Positions 52,917 through 61,912 of a DNA stretch of 64,000 nt are shown here, piece after piece. The position numbers were made by a program, and so were the translations under genes. The DNA is from Calditrichota bacterium (lineage in GTDB: Bacteria; Calditrichota; Calditrichia; Calditrichales; Calditrichaceae), in NCBI GenBank assembly GCA_003854985.1, contig RQOG01000105.1:1-64000 (forward strand). The letters run 5' to 3'. How positions within the stretch are numbered: position 1 is the first letter of the stretch; every line of letters begins with the position of its first letter. The notes beneath the pieces are model-generated. The model made no database searches, was not told the origin of the DNA, and saw only the letters and a list, made by a program, of their open reading frames with translations.

Positions 52917-54709
52917 ACCGAATAAATTAATGTGGTTAATAAATTTTCTTCATGAAGATAAGCTTTAAAATCCTGCAGATTTAAAGGCTGGCTGAAAAGA
53001 TAGCCCTGGAATTTGGTGCATCCGAAGGAATCAAGAAGATATAAATCCTCCGTTCTTTCAACTCCTTCGGCAATAATATCTTTTCCAAGGTTTTCTCCCA
53101 TCATGATGATCGATTTAACCAGTTTCTGATATTTTTCGCTGGTGCCCAGCAGTTTAATAAATGATTTGTCAATTTTAACCGCATGCGCCGGTATTTTATG
53201 CAGATAGGCTAAGGAGGCATAGCCCACGCCGAAATCATCAATGGCCAGCCGGAATCCATGTTGAATCAACGCTTCGATATTTTCCTTAACCTGGTAATGT
53301 TCATCCAGTATGTTGGTTTCAGTGATTTCCAACTGAATATGGCGCGGTTCAATATTAAAGCGCTCAAGTTCCTTTATAATCTTTTTATAAAGATTTTTAA
53401 CGCGGAATTGTTTTGTGGAAAAATTAATGGAAAGATACGGTGGATTTTTACAATTGCTTACCAGTGAATTAAAATCACTGAATACCTTACGGTATACCCA
53501 TTCGCCGATTACGGGAATTAAATTGGTTTCTTCTGCAATCGGAATAAATTGTCCCGGATCAATGGCGCCGATTTTGGGATCATACCACCTTAATAAGGCT
53601 TCCGCCCCGGCAATCCGGTAAGTGCCGTCACTGGCTTTTTCGATAATGGGCTGATAATGCACTTCAAAATGATCATCATACGTTTTATTATCGACAAGCG
53701 CGTGCATGTTTTCTTTTATTGTTAATATCCGGTGCGCCGAATCAGTCATTTTTTGTGAGAAATACTGAAAAGTATTTTCTCCTTTTCTTTTCGCATTGTA
53801 TAAAGCAATATTGGCGTTTTTCATTAATTTTTGTTTGTCTTCGCCATCCAAAGGATAAGACACAATACCAATACTGCAGGTGAGGTAAGACAGATGATTG
53901 CCGTCAATATTATAACTGGAAGACAGATAATAGATAATTTTTTCGGCAATCGCCTGGACTTCATCAGTATTCGCGCAATTTCTCAGAGCGATGGCAAACT
54001 CATTACCTCCTATCCGGAAGACATGATCCATATTGGTCAGACAAAGTTTTATTCTGGAACTAATTTCTTTTAAAACTTTATCTCCGATTTCATGTCCAAG
54101 AGATTCATTGATGACTCTGAAATTATCCAAATCACAGTATAAAATGTAAAAAGGTGAACTCTTGTCAGCCGCTTCGGTATCGCTGATAAATAAATCCAGG
54201 TATTCATTGAAGGCATACCTGTTTTTTAACCCGGTCAGAAGATCATGATAAGCCATATATTTGACTTCTTTCTGGCCGCGAATCGTTGAACTTATATCGG
54301 TGCCAAAAAGGAATATGCCGGCCAGTAAGTCATCTTTTTCATTTAAAAAGAGTGGTTTAAGAGTACGTTTATAGAACAATGTTTTCTTTTGTTTGGGGAT
54401 ATATAATTTTTCTGTAAAATGTAAAACCTTTTTTTCCCTAAGCGCCTGCTGAAACATTTCTTCTCTTTTTTTCAGGCTGTCACTGGAAATTTCCATCAGT
54501 TCTATATAGGACTTTTCCTTGCGTCCGATAATTTTTCTTCTGATGATGGGATCGGCAATATAACGCTCGTTGACAAATTTATAGCGCCCGGACGGGTCAA
54601 AAAAGGCAATTTCCAAAGGAATATCCTGTATTAAATCCAAAACTTTTTTTATGGATATATAGTCCGGAGTATCCTTTTTATCTTCCGTATGATTATTTCT
54701 GTGAAACAT
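52913..54709 (-). CDS. PAS-GGDEF-EAL protein, likely cyclic-di-GMP phosphodiesterase
   Basis: This 598-residue cytoplasmic signalling protein has a PAS-like N-terminus (about 10-145), a GGDEF domain (about 155-315) and an EAL domain (about 335-590). The GGDEF signature reads RIGGNEFAIAL, with Asn at the metal-binding position, so cyclase activity is doubtful. The EAL domain keeps EALLRW, ITETNIL, IDDFGVGYASL, VKIDKSF and IAEGVER, so hydrolysis of cyclic-di-GMP is likely. There are no membrane segments. The PAS domain could sense a small ligand. It is encoded alone, convergent with DUF5916. Confidence 0.9.
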   Translation of the reverse strand: MFHRNNHTEDKKDTPDYISIKKVLDLIQDIPLEIAFFDPSGRYKFVNERYIADPIIRRKIIGRKEKSYIELMEISSDSLKKREEMFQQALREKKVLHFTEKLYIPKQKKTLFYKRTLKPLFLNEKDDLLAGIFLFGTDISSTIRGQKEVKYMAYHDLLTGLKNRYAFNEYLDLFISDTEAADKSSPFYILYCDLDNFRVINESLGHEIGDKVLKEISSRIKLCLTNMDHVFRIGGNEFAIALRNCANTDEVQAIAEKIIYYLSSSYNIDGNHLSYLTCSIGIVSYPLDGEDKQKLMKNANIALYNAKRKGENTFQYFSQKMTDSAHRILTIKENMHALVDNKTYDDHFEVHYQPIIEKASDGTYRIAGAEALLRWYDPKIGAIDPGQFIPIAEETNLIPVIGEWVYRKVFSDFNSLVSNCKNPPYLSINFSTKQFRVKNLYKKIIKELERFNIEPRHIQLEITETNILDEHYQVKENIEALIQHGFRLAIDDFGVGYASLAYLHKIPAHAVKIDKSFIKLLGTSEKYQKLVKSIIMMGENLGKDIIAEGVERTEDLYLLDSFGCTKFQGYLFSQPLNLQDFKAYLHEENLLTTLIYSV

Positions 54710-54902
54710 AACAACCTATGTGTCAACTCACCAATTAAAAATATTCGGAATTAAAATATCATTATTTAATTCCACGGATCAGTTCCGGTTCAATTGCTTG
54801 CTTTTTATTTTAAAGAATCATTCAATTTAGATCAAGCAGGATATTTTTGCATTGCATTAATAAAGCCCATATTTTTGAAAAACCGGTAAAGGATTATAAA
54901 GC

Positions 54903-55067
54903 ATGAGTTTTGATTGTCCCTATTACATTAATGGAAAATGTATTCTTAATTCCATTGACTGCACGCCGGCTAAAGGGAAATGTGTGCTAAAGGGCAGGTA
55001 TATGACCGCATCTTATTTAATTCATTTAAAAAATAAGGAACAAATGAAGAAAAAAGACAAGCAATGA
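54903..55067 (+). CDS. Small Cys-rich hypothetical protein (54 aa)
   Basis: This is a 54-residue ORF with four Cys at positions 5, 13, 20 and 27 (CPYYINGKC, then DC and KC), which may bind a metal, and a basic tail ending KKKDKQ. An AAAGGA lies upstream of the ATG at about 8 nt. It fills much of the 54710-55146 gap before the CHASE2 gene. I do not recognise the family. The even Cys spacing (8, 7, 7) and Gly-Lys-Cys motifs argue against chance. Confidence 0.55.
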   Translation: MSFDCPYYINGKCILNSIDCTPAKGKCVLKGRYMTASYLIHLKNKEQMKKKDKQ

Positions 55068-55146
55068 ACTACAGATATTTTTGAAGCCTGTTTGTTTAGA
55101 AACTAAATTACCCCGTTATCAATGAATAGTAAGATTAAATAATTAA

Positions 55147-57720
55147 ATGATGAATAATAAGCTGATAAAAAAATTACGTCCATTTAGTAATATTCTGATT
55201 ATTTCATTTCTTTTTTGTCTGCTCAGCGTTTTGCCTTTTGAAACCAATAATGCATTTGTTAATATTCAGGCTGAAGTCTTATATGGTTTAAGAGGACAGC
55301 GCGAAGTTTCCGATCGGATTGTTTTAATTCACATCAATGATGAAGACATCAAGGCTTTGGGAGGCTGGCCGATTACACGGGATTATTACAGCTATTTAAT
55401 CCATCTGCTGAATGAACGCCGGGCAAAAACGATAGCGCTGGATGTTTTTTTTGCCGGATCAGATCCTTATTATCCGCAGCAGGATACGATTTTAGCCAAT
55501 TTTATCGGTTCCTCCGCGAATGTTTGTCTACCCATGTTTTTTTTGTCAATTACCGGGGATTCTTCAACGCAGGATGCTTTATTCCTGCCTGAAGGAAATG
55601 ATCCCAGCTATCCTTTAAATCTGTTCGGAAATAAGGCGGCTTGTCTGGGGTTCAGTAATTTCGGAAAGGAAGCGGTTGTGCAGCACACGCCGTTACTGCT
55701 GCGCTCGGGAAAAGATATTTATTATTCCTATGGCCTGGCGGCGGCTTTGCGTTTTATGGACGGTGAAGCCCGATGGAATCCGGATGATTCGCATCTGCAT
55801 ATTTCTTCTCCATTGGGTGAAATACGGGTTGAATTGAATGATGACGCCGAATTATGGTTGAATCATTTCGGGCCGCCGGACAAAATCGAAAAGTATTCAT
55901 TTGTAGATATTTTAAAAGAATTAAATGAAAAACCAGAGCAATATGATTTCGAGAATAAACTGATATGGATTATGGTTTCTGTAACCGGAACGACAACCAT
56001 CAAATCAACGCCGTTAAACGATTTGGTACCATCATCGTTAATTCATTATACAACAGCGGAAAACATCATCAATAACTGCTGGTTGACTGAAGCGGGTTGG
56101 ATTCCTTGTTTTATCAGCATTTTTATATTAGCGGCTCTTGGGTTATATCTGCCGGGATTCACCAAAAGCAGGTTAAAATATTTATATATACTGATTATTC
56201 CGGTTGTTTTTTTGGGTATCGTTCTTTTTATATTTTCCTTTTATAACCTGATCGTACCGGTTTTTTATCCGGTACTGGCTTTCTTTGTATCAGCTTTTAT
56301 AGTCGATCGTCGTTTAAACCGCGAAGCGGTAATTAAACACCGGCAAATGATCGGGCAGGAAATTAATCTAAAATCGGAAGAGCTGGAGCAGGCGAAAAAA
56401 CGATTATCCGAGCTGGAGTTTACTTTGCGAAATGAAAAGCAAATAACGGAAACAAGTCTTGAAATAGCTAAAGAGAGAAAAGACACGATATTCCGCCTTG
56501 AAAAGGAATTGGATGATTTGCGGTCATTTATGATCAACGAAAAACCGTTCCAAAAAGATGAATTTGCGGAAATCATTCATTCGAAAGAGAGCCGGATGAC
56601 GGGCGTTCTGGAATTGGTGTTAAAGGTGAGCGCAGATAATATTCCTGTATTGATTTACGGCGAAACCGGAACCGGCAAAGAATTAATAGCCCGATCGATT
56701 CACAGAAATAGTAAGCGTAACAAACAGCCGTTTATCGCGGTCAATTGCGGCGCCTTGTCGGAAACTCTGCTCGAAAGCGAACTGTTCGGTCATGAAAAGG
56801 GCAGTTTTACCGGGGCGGTTAACCGGCGCAAAGGCCGATTTGAATTAGCCGACGGCGGAACAATTTTTCTTGATGAAATATCGGAAACCAGCGCCGCTTT
56901 TCAGAGCCGGCTGTTGCGGGTATTACAGGAAGGAACTTTTGAAAGGCTGGGCGGAGAGCAGGGAATCCGGGTTGATGTGCGGGTTATAGCCGCCACAAAC
57001 AAAGACTTACAGCAGGCGGTTAATGAAGGTAAATTTCGTTTGGATCTGTATTTTCGTTTGAATGGCGTAACGATTAATCTGCCGTCGTTAAGAGAGCGGC
57101 AGTCGGATATTCCCCTGCTTGTCCGGCATATATTAAGCAAATACAACTATGAGCATGTAAAAGAAGTCTCCACCAAAGCCGTTGAAGCCCTTGTAAATTA
57201 TACCTGGCCCGGCAATGTAAGAGAATTGGAAAATGTTATCCGCAGGGCGGCGATATTTGCCCAAAGCGATGGCAGGCAGATTATTCAGGTTAAAGATTTT
57301 CCGGATGAAATTGTATCAACCGGGCAGGCTGTTCAATTGTCGCAAATACATAAACCAATCGAAGAGCAGATTCTGGAAATTTTAAGAAGTTTAAAATTCA
57401 GCCATTCCGCAATATCCCAAGCGGCAAAAATATTAGGGAACCGTGACCGGGGCACTGTAACGGAATATCTGCGCGGGATGTGTTTCGAACAATTGGTTGA
57501 AAATGCGTTTGACTACGATAAAGCGGCAGAACGGATTGCCGGCTGCCCCGATTCCCAATTGACCGGACCTGTTAAACTTAAAATCAGCCAGTATATGGAA
57601 AACATCATCCAGATAATTAACGATAAATCGAAAATAAAAACCAGCTACAAAGGATTACCTAAGAAATACCACGTTTTTCTGGATCAGATTATTGAGCACT
57701 TGCAGGCGCAAAACCACTAA
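55147..57720 (+). CDS. CHASE2-domain sigma54-dependent transcriptional activator
   Basis: This 857-residue membrane protein joins an extracytoplasmic sensor to a transcriptional output. After a first membrane helix (about 14-30) comes a CHASE2 domain (about 40-310; [24 protein letters not shown]). Three helices (about 317-385) and a coiled coil (about 400-460) follow. The AAA+ domain of sigma54 activators spans about 480-715: Walker A GETGTGKE near 504, the sigma54-contact loop as GSFTGA near 556, Walker [11 protein letters not shown] near 571, and the sensor [11 protein letters not shown]-terminal Fis-like HTH (about 740-790) should bind DNA. CHASE2 fused directly to a sigma54 AAA+ domain is unusual. 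A candidate enhancer and promoter follow the gene. Confidence 0.9.
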   Translation: MMNNKLIKKLRPFSNILIISFLFCLLSVLPFETNNAFVNIQAEVLYGLRGQREVSDRIVLIHINDEDIKALGGWPITRDYYSYLIHLLNERRAKTIALDVFFAGSDPYYPQQDTILANFIGSSANVCLPMFFLSITGDSSTQDALFLPEGNDPSYPLNLFGNKAACLGFSNFGKEAVVQHTPLLLRSGKDIYYSYGLAAALRFMDGEARWNPDDSHLHISSPLGEIRVELNDDAELWLNHFGPPDKIEKYSFVDILKELNEKPEQYDFENKLIWIMVSVTGTTTIKSTPLNDLVPSSLIHYTTAENIINNCWLTEAGWIPCFISIFILAALGLYLPGFTKSRLKYLYILIIPVVFLGIVLFIFSFYNLIVPVFYPVLAFFVSAFIVDRRLNREAVIKHRQMIGQEINLKSEELEQAKKRLSELEFTLRNEKQITETSLEIAKERKDTIFRLEKELDDLRSFMINEKPFQKDEFAEIIHSKESRMTGVLELVLKVSADNIPVLIYGETGTGKELIARSIHRNSKRNKQPFIAVNCGALSETLLESELFGHEKGSFTGAVNRRKGRFELADGGTIFLDEISETSAAFQSRLLRVLQEGTFERLGGEQGIRVDVRVIAATNKDLQQAVNEGKFRLDLYFRLNGVTINLPSLRERQSDIPLLVRHILSKYNYEHVKEVSTKAVEALVNYTWPGNVRELENVIRRAAIFAQSDGRQIIQVKDFPDEIVSTGQAVQLSQIHKPIEEQILEILRSLKFSHSAISQAAKILGNRDRGTVTEYLRGMCFEQLVENAFDYDKAAERIAGCPDSQLTGPVKLKISQYMENIIQIINDKSKIKTSYKGLPKKYHVFLDQIIEHLQAQNH

Positions 57721-57735
57721 TTCCGCCATTTAAAT

Positions 57736-57752
57736 CGCGGGAAATTTCCGCG
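57736..57752. promoter_or_regulatory. 17-bp near-perfect palindrome, candidate enhancer site
   Basis: CGCGGGAAATTTCCGCG pairs along its whole length except for one G-T position and a central A. It lies about 75 bp upstream of the candidate -24/-12 promoter, a usual distance for a sigma54 activator site. It could alternatively be a weak terminator for the CHASE2 gene, but no long T-run follows. Confidence 0.45.
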
Positions 57753-57827
57753 TTTCAAATATTTTCCGCAATTATATCTTACCGATGCATATTATCTAAG
57801 TTACGGTTTTTTATAGACTTAAATTTT

Positions 57828-57842
57828 TGGCACGTCTTTTGT
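57828..57842 (+). promoter_or_regulatory. Candidate sigma54 (-24/-12) promoter
   Basis: TGGCAC-GTCTT-TTGT matches the sigma54 consensus TGGCAC-N5-TTGC in sequence and spacing, with one mismatch (the C of the GC element is T). It is 51 bp before the ATG of the outer-membrane barrel gene and directly downstream of a sigma54 activator gene. Confidence 0.6.
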
Positions 57843-57892
57843 CTTACTGTAATCGATTGAATGAATGATATGCCTTTTAGAAAAGGAAAGAA

Positions 57893-58582
57893 ATGAAACG
57901 ACAAATAATTAAACTACTTTTGTTCATCCTTGCCCTGGGCTTGTTAATCACGGGTCAGGTTGAAGGTAAGGGATTGTCGCTACAATCAACCGGCTTAGGT
58001 TTTCGTGGCACGCTTGTTTTCGGGAATAATAGCAACGTGCATGTAAAATATATTGATACAGAAATTAACAGACAGATAAGCGCCGGTAATATGGGTGGAA
58101 ATTTTTACCTTGTATCGCGAATCAATGATAATCTGTTGCTGGAATTTACCATTGGTGCGTTCGCCAGAGTGTTATACGATACTTATTATGAATGGGAGAA
58201 TAAATCCATGGTTTATTCGGCGGCGCCGATGCTGATGGGTATGAATTATGAGTTAATGCCGGAAACTTCCGGGGCAAATATCCGTCCTTATATTGGCTTT
58301 GGTCCCGGCGTATATCTGCTTTCGGACATTAACGTTACAGAAGAAAATAACAAGAGCAAGGTGAACATTGATTCTAAAATTAAAGGAGGTTTTTATTGCA
58401 GCGCCGGATTTAATTTTTTATTTACAGAAAAGCTTGGACTTAATTTTGATCTTAAATATCACCTGATCGACTTTAATCCGGGTTTCAGCCGTTCCGGGTT
58501 TGAATTCGGACTTGGATTTATTTTTACCTGGGGCGATCAGAACGATAAAACGTATAGTTTTCCACTTAATAAAATCCAATAA
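57893..58582 (+). CDS. Outer-membrane beta-barrel protein
   Basis: This 229-residue exported protein has a signal peptide (about 1-25, LLLFILALGLLITGQVEG). The mature part is made of alternating amphipathic strands with Gly/aromatic turns and ends in an aromatic-rich strand region (FEFGLGFIFTWGD), as in small outer-membrane barrels. It is clearly related to the N-terminal half of the protein at 61.9 kb, sharing the STG(L/I)G(F/V)R start, a GG(N/T)-(F/L)YF/L-VSR-like strand and the ending FDxxYHxx...FGxGFxFxWG. AGAAAAGGAAAGAA precedes the ATG. It is the first gene after the candidate sigma54 promoter. Confidence 0.8.
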   Translation: MKRQIIKLLLFILALGLLITGQVEGKGLSLQSTGLGFRGTLVFGNNSNVHVKYIDTEINRQISAGNMGGNFYLVSRINDNLLLEFTIGAFARVLYDTYYEWENKSMVYSAAPMLMGMNYELMPETSGANIRPYIGFGPGVYLLSDINVTEENNKSKVNIDSKIKGGFYCSAGFNFLFTEKLGLNFDLKYHLIDFNPGFSRSGFEFGLGFIFTWGDQNDKTYSFPLNKIQ

Positions 58583-58612
58583 TAATTGCATAAAATCGCA
58601 GGAGATAAAACA

Positions 58613-60907
58613 ATGTATAGAATTATGATGATGATTCTGATGACAACAACATTAGTATTTGCGTCTTCCGGACCAGGAGCCAGAGACGCGGCAACAATCA
58701 GCGGGTTTGTTTATAACAAAGAAAACGGGGAAGCCCTGATAGGCGCCAATGTTTATTTTGAAAACCTGGCCATGGGCGCTTCCACCAATGTCAGCGGCTA
58801 TTATGTGATACCGTCCGTTCCGATTGGCAGATATATTTTAGTTTGTGATTATCTTGGTTTTGAGACTTACAAAAAAACCATAGAAATTGTGAACGGTGAA
58901 AATGTCAAGCTAAACATTTATATGAATGTGAGTATTCTTGAAACAGAAGAAATTGTGATTACCGCCGACAGTATCCGCACGGCGGAAAGGCTTTACCGAA
59001 AACCGATATCTACCGTGCAGTTGAATCCAAAACAGATCAACCAGGTGCCCCAGGTGGCCGAAGCCGATCTTTTAAGAAGTCTGCAAACCTTGCCGGGTAT
59101 CGCGCCCATATCGGATTTTTCTACGGCGTTATATATCCGGGGCGGCACGCCGGATCAAAATCTGCATCTGCTGGACGGAACGGATGTGTATAATCCGGAG
59201 CATATGTTCGGTTTGTTTTCCACCTTCAACGCCGACGCTATCAAACATATCGAATTATCAAAAGGCGGATTTGGCGCGGAGTATGGCGGCCGTCTTTCTT
59301 CCGTCCTGGATATTACAAACCTTGATGGAAATCGTGAAAAATTCGAAGGCCGCGCCAGCATCAGTGTTTTATCCGCTAAAACCACGCTGCAAATGCCAAT
59401 AGGAAATTTCGGTTCAATTTCCGGCGCTATACGACGCACTTACTTCGACAAAACCGTTGCCGAATTTATTGATGATATTCCTGATTATTATTTCTACGAT
59501 GGCAGTATCAAAGCATTTTTCGAATTGGATAAAAACAACCGCCTGACCTTAAGTTATTACGGCGGCAACGATTATCTTGATTATAAATTTAATACCGAAG
59601 CGACTGAGAAAAAGGGTTTTACCTATGACTGGGGAAATAAAACCGCAAGTCTGCGCTGGACCAGGGTATTTACACCGCGATTGTTTTCTAATTTCTGGGT
59701 TACTTATAGTATTTTCAGATCCCGGTTTAAAATGAACATATTCGATATGTATGAAAACAATGATATTGACGACCTGACTTTTAAGGGCAATCTGGAATAT
59801 CATTATTCGGATAAATTAGCCGTCAAATTCGGTTTTGAGCAGAAGAATTTAGAAGTAAGTTATATTGAAGATGATCCGCAAACGGCTATCGATATCAAAC
59901 AGGATGCTATGCAGATTTCAGGATATACCCAGTTAAATATCAGACCGACACAATCATGGTTAATTGAAACCGGCGTTCGGTATAATTATTTTGATTCGGA
60001 TAAAACCTTCCGGAACTGGGCGCCCAGGTTTTCCACAAAATACAAGCTGAATGAAACCATTGGCCTGAAAGCCGCCTATGGACGTTACTATCAATATCTA
60101 AACCAGATTGACCGCTTTATGGTCTCGGATGTATGGTCTTTATCAGGAAAATCGGAAGACCGGGCTTATGCGGATCATTACCTGGTTGGGTATCAGCAGG
60201 AAATTCAAAAAGATTACGAGCTGGAAGTGGAAGCCTTTTATAAGAAAATGAACAATACCTACAGTTTTAACCAGAATATCGCCGCGGAAATGAAAATAGA
60301 TACCTATACGCCGGACGGCAGGCCGCTTATAGAAAATACAAAGTATGTTTTTAAACGCGGCGATTCCAAGTCCTATGGCTTTGAATTCTTACTCCGTAAA
60401 GATGTGGGCAGATTAAACGGCTGGATAGGCTATACTTACGCCCATACGTTAACTAAAATAGACGGCATTAATTTAAACCGCTGGTTTGCGCCACGGCACG
60501 ACCGCAGTTCTACTGTAAATCTGGTGACAAATATTGATCTGCTTAAAGAAAGAGAAAAACTGGTATTGGGAATGAATTTTATCTATTCCAGCGGACAACC
60601 GATTACGGAACCGGGATCGGCTTATGTTATTGCCAGCAGTCCTTTTGATCCCTATCGTAGCGCCAGTTATGCGCCTACAAAGATTAATAATATCCGTCTG
60701 CCGTTTTACGCCAGAATGGATTTATCGCTGACTTATAAAATTCAGTACAAAAACTGGTCTATGTCGCCCTATCTGCAAATATTTAATATCGGCAACCGTA
60801 AAAATGTCTGGTTTATTGAATATGACTATGATGAAGGAAAACCGGAAATAGAAGTGATACAGATGATGCCTCTTCTGCCGACCGTGGGCGTAAACTTTGT
60901 TTTTTAA
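58613..60907 (+). CDS. TonB-dependent receptor with carboxypeptidase-regulatory-like domain
   Basis: This outer-membrane receptor of about 764 residues has a signal peptide (1-18), a CarboxypepD_reg-like domain (about 22-110; ISGFVYNKENGEALIGANVY), and a plug domain (about 115-240; TLPGIAPISDFSTALYIRGG, HLLDGTDVYNPEHMFG). A 22-strand barrel ending in MMPLLPTVGVNFVF completes it. Such receptors import large or scarce ligands using TonB energy. The partner DUF4249 lipoprotein is encoded 37 bp downstream, a pairing familiar in Bacteroidota. The ATG at 58613 follows GGAG; a TTG at 58586 is rejected. Confidence 0.92.
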   Translation: MYRIMMMILMTTTLVFASSGPGARDAATISGFVYNKENGEALIGANVYFENLAMGASTNVSGYYVIPSVPIGRYILVCDYLGFETYKKTIEIVNGENVKLNIYMNVSILETEEIVITADSIRTAERLYRKPISTVQLNPKQINQVPQVAEADLLRSLQTLPGIAPISDFSTALYIRGGTPDQNLHLLDGTDVYNPEHMFGLFSTFNADAIKHIELSKGGFGAEYGGRLSSVLDITNLDGNREKFEGRASISVLSAKTTLQMPIGNFGSISGAIRRTYFDKTVAEFIDDIPDYYFYDGSIKAFFELDKNNRLTLSYYGGNDYLDYKFNTEATEKKGFTYDWGNKTASLRWTRVFTPRLFSNFWVTYSIFRSRFKMNIFDMYENNDIDDLTFKGNLEYHYSDKLAVKFGFEQKNLEVSYIEDDPQTAIDIKQDAMQISGYTQLNIRPTQSWLIETGVRYNYFDSDKTFRNWAPRFSTKYKLNETIGLKAAYGRYYQYLNQIDRFMVSDVWSLSGKSEDRAYADHYLVGYQQEIQKDYELEVEAFYKKMNNTYSFNQNIAAEMKIDTYTPDGRPLIENTKYVFKRGDSKSYGFEFLLRKDVGRLNGWIGYTYAHTLTKIDGINLNRWFAPRHDRSSTVNLVTNIDLLKEREKLVLGMNFIYSSGQPITEPGSAYVIASSPFDPYRSASYAPTKINNIRLPFYARMDLSLTYKIQYKNWSMSPYLQIFNIGNRKNVWFIEYDYDEGKPEIEVIQMMPLLPTVGVNFVF

Positions 60908-60944
60908 CTTAAAATGATAATCAAAGCTATAAAGGATGAAAATT

Positions 60945-61868
60945 ATGAATATTACAAAATCAATATTAATGCTGATAACGGCGGCCTGGATAATGTCCTC
61001 CTGCGGAGAGGCCTCTGTTGATGTAAAAAATGAAAGTTATGAACCAAGAATTGTAATAGAAGGCTTCTTAATAGCCGGCCAGCGCAATGTAAAAATGCTG
61101 TTTACTAAAAACTTCAGGGTGGACGAAGGTTTTACCAATCTTGATATCTTTCTTGATCTTGAAACAACGGAAGCGTCGGTTACCTGTCTTGATGATGGTA
61201 AGGTTTATGAATTATCTTTTATCGTTGTGCAGGAAAGAGATGAGGTAAAAGAAGCTTACTGGGGATACCAGGGTTCCGATTTTTTGGTTGAACCCGGCAA
61301 AACCTATCAGTTGAATGTTAGCGCGGTGGTTGAAGGACAGAATTTATCCGCAAGTTCCATTACCAAAGTGCCGCCGGCAGGCTTTAAAATCACTCATTTT
61401 AATCACGACAGCCTTGTTTACTGGCAGAAAGATGAAAATGGTAATGTACTGAATTTTGAAATCACCTTTGATCTGTCTGCCGATACGGATTTTTATATGG
61501 CCGCCATTCAGGCTTTGAATCCCACTCTTAAAACTTTTATTTATGATAATCCGTATGGTGACGTTGAAGAAGAAGATATCGATCTTGACGATGATGCATA
61601 TAAAAATGCGGCTGCCTTTAATCTTGATCCGTCTATCGGTTATGGGAAATTGAAACTGGAATGGTATGACTTCAGTTTTTATGATGATTACAGAATTGTC
61701 ATGTTTGCCACGGATCAAAATTATCGTGAATTTTTAGTTTCGTTTAGTAATGTGATGGAAATTGACGGCAATTTTCATGAGGCCAAATTCAACATCGAAG
61801 GGCAGGGGATCGGCATTTTTGGCTCGATGATAGCCGATACGGTGTATTGTAAGGTACTTGATAAATAA
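60945..61868 (+). CDS. DUF4249 lipoprotein
   Basis: This protein of about 307 residues has a type II signal peptide with lipobox IMSSC, so it is lipid-anchored. The mature part starts with PRIVIEGFLIAGQRNVKMLF and an FLVEPGKTYQLNV segment, typical of DUF4249. The family pairs with TonB-dependent receptors, and this gene directly follows one. It probably sits at the outer membrane and aids ligand capture. I use the ATG at 60945 because AAAGG has suitable spacing there; the ATG at 60936 is too close to it. An acidic loop (DVEEEDIDLDDD, about 206-217) may bind cations. Confidence 0.82.
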   Translation: MNITKSILMLITAAWIMSSCGEASVDVKNESYEPRIVIEGFLIAGQRNVKMLFTKNFRVDEGFTNLDIFLDLETTEASVTCLDDGKVYELSFIVVQERDEVKEAYWGYQGSDFLVEPGKTYQLNVSAVVEGQNLSASSITKVPPAGFKITHFNHDSLVYWQKDENGNVLNFEITFDLSADTDFYMAAIQALNPTLKTFIYDNPYGDVEEEDIDLDDDAYKNAAAFNLDPSIGYGKLKLEWYDFSFYDDYRIVMFATDQNYREFLVSFSNVMEIDGNFHEAKFNIEGQGIGIFGSMIADTVYCKVLDK

Positions 61869-61912
61869 CGAAATTAGATTACTTTTATGAAAAAATTTAA
61901 GAATAACCGGTT

